A stretch of DNA of 61,608 nucleotides. Origin: Clostridia bacterium (GTDB lineage: Bacteria > Bacillota > Clostridia > UBA1381). The stretch spans positions 1 through 61,608 of the forward strand of contig JAGASE010000004.1 of assembly GCA_017621875.1 (NCBI GenBank), written 5' to 3'. Under the pieces are notes generated by a model. That model was not told the DNA's origin, ran no database searches, and saw only the letters and a program-made list of their open reading frames with translations. Shown here piece after piece: positions 56,736 to 61,608 of this stretch (position 1 is its first letter; each line of letters opens with the position of its first letter). The translations under genes were made by a program, and so were the position numbers.

Positions 56736-57587
56736 TCATACAAACATAGTACCTATTCCCTCATCAGTAAGTACCTCTAAAAGAATGGCATGAGGCACTC
56801 GTCCGTCTATCATAAATACCTTACTTACTCCCTGACGTACAGCCTCAATACAGCAGTCCACCTTAGGTATCATGCCGCCCGAGATAATGCCCTCGCTCAT
56901 AAGCTGAGGAGCTTCGCTGGCATGCACAAGCGGTATCAGTGAGTTTTCATCGTCCTTATCCCTGAGAAGTCCGCGTATATCAGTCATTGAAATAAAGCTT
57001 TCCGCCTTTAACATTCCGGCAATTTTTGACGCCGCAGTATCGGCATTTATATTATAGATATTATTTTCATCGTCGCAGCCGATTGTAGAAATTACAGGGA
57101 TATATCCCTTATCCAAAACATCTAAAACAGGCTGAATATTTATATCGGTGATTTTTCCAACATATCCGAGCTTTTCGTCCAGCATTTCCGCCTTTATGAT
57201 ATGTCCGTCGCAGCCGCAAAGCCCCATTGCCTTGCCGCCCATATTCTGAATAAGGTTTACAAGCCCCTTATTGATTTTGCCGGAAAGAACCATTTGGCAA
57301 ATATCCACAGTTTCGCGGTCGGTAACGCGGAGTCCGTTCACAAACTCGGTTTTTTTGCCGACCTTATTCAGCATACCCGTAATTTCAGGTCCGCCGCCGT
57401 GAATAAGAACTACCTTCACGCCAATCAGGGAAAGAAGAACAATATCTCCCATAACAGCGTTTTTAAGCTCCTCGTTAATCATGGCATTGCCGCCGTATTT
57501 AATTACAATTATTTTATTGTAGTATTGCTGAATATACGGAAGTGCCTCAATCAAAATTTTTGCACGATCTGTATTTTCTATATTCAT
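56736..57587 (-). CDS. argB: Acetylglutamate kinase
   Basis: Second step of arginine synthesis, phosphorylating N-acetylglutamate; often inhibited by arginine. The 283 residues start MNIENTDRAKILIEALPYI and contain the phosphate-binding IKYGGNAM, LIHGGGPEI and the MTDIRGLLRD and GGMIPKVD segments. The ATG at 57587 is preferred because of a GGAAAGGA site; an ATG at 57614 overlaps the argJ stop (ATGA) and is possible. Confidence 0.95.
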   Translation of the reverse strand: MNIENTDRAKILIEALPYIQQYYNKIIVIKYGGNAMINEELKNAVMGDIVLLSLIGVKVVLIHGGGPEITGMLNKVGKKTEFVNGLRVTDRETVDICQMVLSGKINKGLVNLIQNMGGKAMGLCGCDGHIIKAEMLDEKLGYVGKITDINIQPVLDVLDKGYIPVISTIGCDDENNIYNINADTAASKIAGMLKAESFISMTDIRGLLRDKDDENSLIPLVHASEAPQLMSEGIISGGMIPKVDCCIEAVRQGVSKVFMIDGRVPHAILLEVLTDEGIGTMFV

Positions 57588-57610
57588 TTCATTACATTCC
57601 TTTCCGCTTA

Positions 57611-58825
57611 TCATGTACGATAATCACCGTTAATCTTCACGTAATCATATGTAAGGTCGCAGCCCCATGCCGTTGCAGCAAAGTCGCCGTCCCGCAAGGT
57701 AATATCGATAATAATTTCGTCCTTTGTAAGTATCTCCTTCGCAAGCTCCTCCGAAAATTCTATGCCGCTGCCGTTTTTGCAAACCTCAATTCTTCCTGCC
57801 TTAGAGGACAGAGCTACGTCAATTTTTGTGATATCGGTGTTTGCACCGGCATAGCCGATGGCACAGAGAATACGTCCCCAGTTGGCGTCCGCTCCGAACA
57901 TTGCCGCCTTAAACAGTGAAGAAGTTATAACGCTTTTAGCTATTGCCTTTGCGTCCCATTCCGTTTTGCCGCCTGTTACCTTGCACTCCAAAAGCTTTGT
58001 AGCGCCCTCGCCGTCCTTTGCAATTTTACGGCACAGCTTTGTTGTAACGGCATTTAACGCCCTGCAAAATTCCTTATAATCATCATTCTCGCTGTCGATA
58101 ACAGCGTTTTCTGCCTGACCGTTTGCAAGAACTATTACCATGTCGTTGGTCGAGGTATCTCCGTCTACGCTTATCATATTAAAGGTATCCTTAATATCGT
58201 CAGAAAGTGCTTTTTGCAGCATTTCTTTAGAAATATTTACATCTGTCGTTATAAACACCAGCATTGTTGCCATATTGGGATGAATCATTCCCGAGCCCTT
58301 TGCAATACCGCCGATACGGCAGGTTTTTCCACCTGCTTTAAACTCAAAGGCTGTTTCCTTTCGCATTGTGTCGGTAGTCATAATAGCACTTGCCGCTTGC
58401 TTGCTGCCATTTTCATCAAGCAGCTTAACAAGCTCCGGCATAGCATTTTCTATCGGAGTTGTATCAAGAGGCTGACCAATAACACCCGTCGATGCAACAA
58501 CTACGTCCTCTGCCTTTATTTCGGTATTTTCTGCAACTATGCTGCACATTCTCTCGGCAACCTCAATTCCGTCGCTGTTGCAGGTGTTTGCATTTCCGCT
58601 GTTACAGACAATCGCCTGTGCAACGCCGTTTTCGATATTTTTCTTTGTAACCCAAATCGGCGCACCCTTAACCAGATTCTGCGTATAGCAGCCGGCAGCA
58701 GTACACGGCGACGTACTGGTAATCAGTGCCAGGTCAAGCTTATTTTTATTTTTACGCATTCCCGCGTGAATACCTGCGGCAGAAAATCCCTTCGCCGCAC
58801 AAATTCCTCCGCTTATTTTATTCAT
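57611..58825 (-). CDS. argJ: Bifunctional ornithine acetyltransferase / N-acetylglutamate synthase
   Basis: Recycles the acetyl group from acetylornithine to glutamate, and makes N-acetylglutamate from acetyl-CoA in bifunctional forms. The 404 residues include the self-cleavage site between A and T in HPNMATMLVF (about residue 190), which makes alpha and beta chains. The ATG at 58825 has AGAAGGGA ten bases upstream; the TTG nine bases earlier is too close. Its presence means that argE is not needed. Confidence 0.96.
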   Translation of the reverse strand: MNKISGGICAAKGFSAAGIHAGMRKNKNKLDLALITSTSPCTAAGCYTQNLVKGAPIWVTKKNIENGVAQAIVCNSGNANTCNSDGIEVAERMCSIVAENTEIKAEDVVVASTGVIGQPLDTTPIENAMPELVKLLDENGSKQAASAIMTTDTMRKETAFEFKAGGKTCRIGGIAKGSGMIHPNMATMLVFITTDVNISKEMLQKALSDDIKDTFNMISVDGDTSTNDMVIVLANGQAENAVIDSENDDYKEFCRALNAVTTKLCRKIAKDGEGATKLLECKVTGGKTEWDAKAIAKSVITSSLFKAAMFGADANWGRILCAIGYAGANTDITKIDVALSSKAGRIEVCKNGSGIEFSEELAKEILTKDEIIIDITLRDGDFAATAWGCDLTYDYVKINGDYRT

Positions 58826-58852
58826 ATATTTCAATTCCCTTCTATGTAATTA

Positions 58853-59785
58853 CTATAAATCCAAGCCCTTTGTTTCATCACAGCCGAGTGCAAGATTCAT
58901 ACACTGAATAGCCGCTCCCGACGAGCCTTTTCCAAGATTATCAAATCTTGCCGCTATCATAATTCTTTCATCATTGCCGCTGACCTCAATTTGCATACCG
59001 TCATTTCCCGACAGGTTATTGCTGCCCAAAAAGCCCTCTTTTCCAAAAGGCATAACCGATACAACACCCTTGCCGCTATAATGTCTTGACAGTGCATCAT
59101 GAATGTCCTTAGCCTTCGGCTTTCCGTTTAAAAGCTGTGCATGCAACGGAACGGAAACCACCATACCGCTGTAATAGTCGGCAACAATCGGTGCAAACAC
59201 AGGTGCAATGGACAGACCACATACAGCCTTCATTTCCTTTAGATGCTTGTGGTTTTGAGTAAGACCGTACTGACGCGGTGAGCCAAGCTCTGCGTCTCTG
59301 TCCGCAGCCTCATACTCGGCAATCATCTTCTTTCCGCCGCCTGAATAGCCTGTTACGGAATAGCAAACAATCGGATAATCCGTCGGCAATATTCCTGCCG
59401 CAACCAGAGGATATACAATAGCTATAAATCCGCTTGCATGACAGCCCGGAACAGCAATTTTCTGCGACTTCGTCACCTTTTTACGAAAATCCGCTGACAG
59501 CTCCGGAAAGCCGTACGCCCAGTCTGAGTCGGTTCTGTGAGCCGTAGATGTATCAAGTATTTTTACCTTGTCGCTTTCAAGTGCTGCAACAATTTCTCTT
59601 GCCGCATCGTCCGGCAGACATAAAAATGCAGCATCGGCACTTTCAATCGCCTCTTTTCTGCATCTTATATCCTTTCTAAGCTCATCGCTTATTTTTATAA
59701 GCTCTATATCATCTCTTTCAGCAAGTCTCTCAAAAATCCTGAGACCTGTTGTGCCTGCACTTCCGTCAACAAATACCTTTTTCAT
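58853..59785 (-). CDS. argC: N-acetyl-gamma-glutamyl-phosphate reductase (type 2)
   Basis: NADPH reductase for the third step of arginine synthesis. At 310 residues with DGSAGTTGLRIFERLAER at the start, catalytic VPGCHASGF and GYSGGGKKM it is the short type 2 form. It heads the arginine operon and is preceded by a consensus promoter and palindromic ARG-box-like sites, so ArgR/AhrC control is likely. Confidence 0.95.
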   Translation of the reverse strand: MKKVFVDGSAGTTGLRIFERLAERDDIELIKISDELRKDIRCRKEAIESADAAFLCLPDDAAREIVAALESDKVKILDTSTAHRTDSDWAYGFPELSADFRKKVTKSQKIAVPGCHASGFIAIVYPLVAAGILPTDYPIVCYSVTGYSGGGKKMIAEYEAADRDAELGSPRQYGLTQNHKHLKEMKAVCGLSIAPVFAPIVADYYSGMVVSVPLHAQLLNGKPKAKDIHDALSRHYSGKGVVSVMPFGKEGFLGSNNLSGNDGMQIEVSGNDERIMIAARFDNLGKGSSGAAIQCMNLALGCDETKGLDL

Positions 59786-59802
59786 AAAATTACCTCTTTT
59801 GG

Positions 59803-59817
59803 TGTATAAATATGCAA
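59803..59817 (-). promoter_or_regulatory. ARG-box-like operator before argC
   Basis: On the minus strand TTGCATATTTATACA differs from a typical ArgR/AhrC box (TTGAATATTTATTCA) at two positions. It lies between the promoter and the argC start. Confidence 0.55.
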
Positions 59818-59832
59818 TTTATCATACATACC

Positions 59833-59861
59833 ATTATCGCACAGTATATCGGTTTTGTCAA
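59833..59861 (-). promoter_or_regulatory. Promoter of the arginine operon
   Basis: Minus-strand perfect TTGACA (59856-59861), 17 bases, GATAAT (59833-59838). Confidence 0.85.
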
Positions 59862-59873
59862 GCGTATAATTCC

Positions 59874-59896
59874 TGCATATTTTAAGTATTTATGCA
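59874..59896 (-). promoter_or_regulatory. Second ARG-box-like palindrome
   Basis: TGCATA and TATGCA arms with A/T-rich centre (59874-59896), sharing the TGCATA half with the site at 59803 and lying 12 bases upstream of the -35. Two sites around a promoter are usual for ArgR hexamers. Confidence 0.45.
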
Positions 59897-60060
59897 TTTT
59901 TGTGAATATTTATAAAAGAAAATACATTACAGTATGCTTTTTTGTAAATTTTTTCAAGTCGAAATTCGCTAAATATATGGAAATAACGGGAAAAGTGTGC
60001 TATAATAGCGAGGTGCATAAAAATTCGCACATAATTTTATCCGAAAGGGCGAACAATGAA

Positions 60061-60999
60061 ATGAACAAACAATTAAAGTCTACATTAATATTACTAACTG
60101 CAGCCATCATTTGGGGCTTTGCCTTTGTAGCACAGTGCGTTGTTGACACAAACGTGATAGGAAACTTTACATTTAACGGCACGCGTTTTCTGCTCGGAGC
60201 TGCCTCATTAATTCCCATAATACTGATTTTTGAGCGAGAGGACATGTCCAAAAAAAAGTGGAAAAAACTATTTTTGGCAGCTGCCGCCGCAGGAACTGCA
60301 CTTTTTATGGCGTCGGGACTGCAGCAATATGGAATCAGTCTCACTCACAATGCCGGAAAAAGCGGATTCATAACCGGACTTTACACCGTTTTGGTGCCGA
60401 TTTTCGGCTGGATAATATGGCGTAACAAGGCGGGCGTAAATACATGGATCGCCGCCGTTCTTGCCGCCTTAGGGTTGTACCTTTTGGGCGTTAGCGACGG
60501 ACTTTCCTCGATAGAAGTCGGCGACTTTGTTGTATTTATCGGTGCATTTTTCTGGACGATGCATATTTTAATAATTGACAAAATGGTAGGAGACGTAAGC
60601 CCAATCAAATTTTCTGCTCTGCAGTTTGCGGTATGCGGACTATGGAATATGATTTTTGCACTCATCTTTGAAACAATCACATGGAGTGGAATTAATGCGA
60701 CAGCAATGCCGATTTTGTATACTGGGCTTATGTCAACCGGAGTTGCCTATACATGTCAGATTATCGGTCAGAAGGACTCTGACCCAAACTATGCCGCAAT
60801 TATCCTCTCCACAGAGTGTGTGTTCAGTGCAATAGGCGGTGCATTACTTTTGGACGAGGTTATGACGACCAGAGGATATATAGGCTGTGTGCTTATTTTT
60901 GCAGGGATTTTGCTTTCACAGTTAAAAAAGAAAGGAGACGGAAATTGTGCTTGCGAAGGATGTAATGATACTGCTGAGTGTTGTGAACACAAAGCTTAG
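60061..60999 (+). CDS. EamA/DMT-family permease
   Basis: A 312-residue membrane protein with two five-helix EamA repeats (first starts LTAAIIWGFAFVAQC; second has GLMSTGVAYTCQIIGQK and SVFSAIGGALLLDE with the helix-9 Glu). The ATG at 60061 is about 11 bases after AAAGGG; a longer frame to 59812 is only upstream noise. The C-terminal extension is Cys-rich (CACEGCNDTAECCEH). Substrate unknown. A weak promoter (TGGAAA, 17 bases, TATAAT at 60001-60006) is likely. Confidence 0.85.
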   Translation: MNKQLKSTLILLTAAIIWGFAFVAQCVVDTNVIGNFTFNGTRFLLGAASLIPIILIFEREDMSKKKWKKLFLAAAAAGTALFMASGLQQYGISLTHNAGKSGFITGLYTVLVPIFGWIIWRNKAGVNTWIAAVLAALGLYLLGVSDGLSSIEVGDFVVFIGAFFWTMHILIIDKMVGDVSPIKFSALQFAVCGLWNMIFALIFETITWSGINATAMPILYTGLMSTGVAYTCQIIGQKDSDPNYAAIILSTECVFSAIGGALLLDEVMTTRGYIGCVLIFAGILLSQLKKKGDGNCACEGCNDTAECCEHKA

Positions 61000-61120
61000 G
61001 GATAACTACAGCTCACTTGAAGAGCTTTGCGAGGATTTGGGCGAGAATGAGCAGGAAATTAAGGACAGGCTTTTGGAAATAGGCTATGAATATGACGCTG
61101 AGCTGAATAAATTTGTATAA
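60947..61120 (+). CDS. DUF4250-family small protein
   Basis: A 57-residue GTG-initiated protein overlapping the end of the EamA gene by 53 bases in another frame. It starts VLAKDVMILLSVVNTKLRDNY and continues with SLEELCEDLGENE and IGYEYDAELNKFV, the full pattern of DUF4250, a clostridial family of unknown function. AAAGGAG is nine bases before the GTG at 60947. The overlap implies coupling to the permease. Its start and length make it easy to miss. Confidence 0.78.
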   Translation: MLAKDVMILLSVVNTKLRDNYSSLEELCEDLGENEQEIKDRLLEIGYEYDAELNKFV

Positions 61121-61160
61121 TTATTCAAATGAAAATTAATATTGTTTTTTATAAAATCAC

Positions 61161-61189
61161 TTGACATTTCCTGTATATACTGGTATAAT
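61161..61189 (+). promoter_or_regulatory. Promoter of tRNA-Leu
   Basis: Perfect TTGACA (61161-61166), 17 bases, perfect TATAAT (61184-61189), 28 bases before the tRNA. Confidence 0.93.
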
Positions 61190-61216
61190 GTATGAGTGTC
61201 TTTGATAGACATCAAT

Positions 61217-61300
61217 GCAGCTGTGGCGGAATTGGCAGACGCGCTAGACTTAGGATCTAGTGTCTACGATGTGCAGGTTCAAGTCCTGTCAGCTGCACCA
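61217..61300 (+). tRNA. tRNA-Leu (anticodon UAG)
   Basis: 84 bases including an encoded CCA. The acceptor stem GCAGCTG pairs with CAGCTGC, the D loop is TGGCGGAATTGGCAGACGC, the anticodon stem CTAGA/TCTAG surrounds loop CTTAGGA (anticodon TAG), a variable arm follows and the T arm contains GGTTCAAGTCC. The long extra arm and G/A pattern fit tRNA-Leu, reading CUA codons. It is transcribed alone from a consensus promoter, and its 3' end is a typical integration target. Confidence 0.97.
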
Positions 61301-61306
61301 AACAAG

Positions 61307-61350
61307 AAAATGGCATAAACGCTTAAAAACATAGTGTTTATGCCATTTTT
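61307..61350 (+). terminator. Terminator of tRNA-Leu
   Basis: A 14-bp perfect stem (61307-61320 with 61336-61349), extendable by two pairs, then a T-run; it begins seven bases after the CCA. Confidence 0.9.
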
Positions 61351-61403
61351 ATTTGCTTTTCTTGTAGCCGTTTTTGTCTTTTTTTAGCATATTTTTTCTA
61401 TAT

Positions 61404-61427
61404 AAAGTTAGTCAAAAAGTTAGTCAA
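61404..61427. repeat. Perfect 12-bp tandem direct repeat near the tRNA
   Basis: AAAGTTAGTCAA occurs twice in a row (61404-61415 and 61416-61427), 103 bases after the tRNA. Short direct repeats next to a tRNA 3' end resemble the arm-type sites of tyrosine integrases. Confidence 0.8.
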
Positions 61428-61445
61428 GCAATTTATTCTGAAGGG

Positions 61446-61475
61446 AAAAATAAAGCCGGGGTTATTTCCCCGGCT
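61446..61475 (-). terminator. Terminator of the right-edge gene cluster
   Basis: An 8-bp GC stem (61454-61461 with 61468-61475) with an A/T-rich tail giving T residues on the minus strand, after the genes that enter from the right. Only a seven-codon frame (with a GGAG site) lies between it and the partial gene. Confidence 0.75.
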
Positions 61476-61515
61476 ATTTATCAATCTACTGTTGATTCAT
61501 GCATGTTCTTTTCTC

Positions 61516-61608
61516 CTATTCCCCGTACACGCCTGCCCTGTCGTTAATCACCAATGTCCGCATGAGGCTTTCGGGCAAATTCAAATCATCGTCCGCCGCA
61601 CCTGCATA
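61516..61608 (-). CDS. Partial gene entering from the right, unknown
   Basis: The last 30 residues of a protein running off the window, ending SLMRTLVINDRAGVYGE, then a stop codon at 61516-61518. It is read towards the terminator at 61446. The family is not recognisable. Its position, just inside the putative integration site at tRNA-Leu, makes a prophage or integrative-element gene likely, but this is inference. Confidence 0.5.
   Translation of the reverse strand, partial: YAGAADDDLNLPESLMRTLVINDRAGVYGE

Overview
The window looks like a chromosomal piece of a low-GC, Gram-positive, endospore-forming member of the Clostridia (Eubacteriales). The evidence is gene content and signals: CtsR/McsA/McsB/ClpC heat-shock control, a CIRCE operator before groESL, SpoVB-like and CwlD sporulation genes, a remnant of dipicolinate synthase B, AGGAGG-type ribosome sites, TTGACA/TATAAT promoters, and several TTG/GTG starts. 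The species cannot be named from the sequence alone. The window is mostly core genome with small accessory pockets.

Region by region. 0.2-12.1 kb runs on the minus strand: PBP1A-type penicillin-binding protein and mgtE, then recJ, a bifunctional (p)ppGpp synthetase/hydrolase, yaaA (S4 domain), recF, remB and gyrB. This is the usual origin-proximal yaaA-recF-remB-gyrB block, but dnaA/dnaN are not in front of it and gyrA does not follow within the window. An Asn/Gln-rich mini-protein (7952-8101) sits between recJ and mgtE. 12.2-20.0 kb is mostly plus strand: a small lipoprotein, groES-groEL, an unknown membrane-anchored protein, gdhA with a hairpin in its leader, an MFS carrier and an unknown Cys-rich protein. 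20.1-27.5 kb: prfB (no programmed frameshift), secA, a frameshifted SLOG-family gene divergent from an XRE regulator, a spoVFB fragment, lysS and a second small XRE regulator.

27.5-30.8 kb is a carbohydrate pocket: an EamA permease and a GH5 glycosidase divergent from an AraC regulator, plus an L-rhamnose mutarotase. 30.8-33.0 kb is a uraA-pyrR operon whose leader carries a PyrR-type loop and an attenuator. Then come aspS and hisS separated by a cluster of hairpins, a SpoVB-like flippase, a CNNM/CBS protein, cwlD, serC-serA and an MgtC protein. 43.7-47.9 kb is ctsR-mcsA-mcsB-clpC with a CtsR box. 48.1-53.1 kb holds a RumA/RlmD-type rRNA methyltransferase, a YdcF-like protein, a PurF homologue lacking the catalytic cysteine, and pyruvate kinase.

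53.3-59.8 kb is an arginine operon (argC-argJ-argB-argD-argF) interrupted between argB and argD by two tandem BspA-like leucine-rich-repeat genes. The window ends with an EamA permease, a DUF4250 mini-gene overlapping it, tRNA-Leu(UAG), and what looks like the edge of an element integrated at that tRNA: a perfect 12-bp tandem repeat, a terminator, and a gene cut by the window end.

No CRISPR array, rRNA gene or intact insertion sequence was seen. The best leads for something new are the SLOG/XRE pair, the Cys-less PurF paralogue, the LRR genes inside the arg operon, the gdhA leader hairpin and the tRNA-Leu integration edge.
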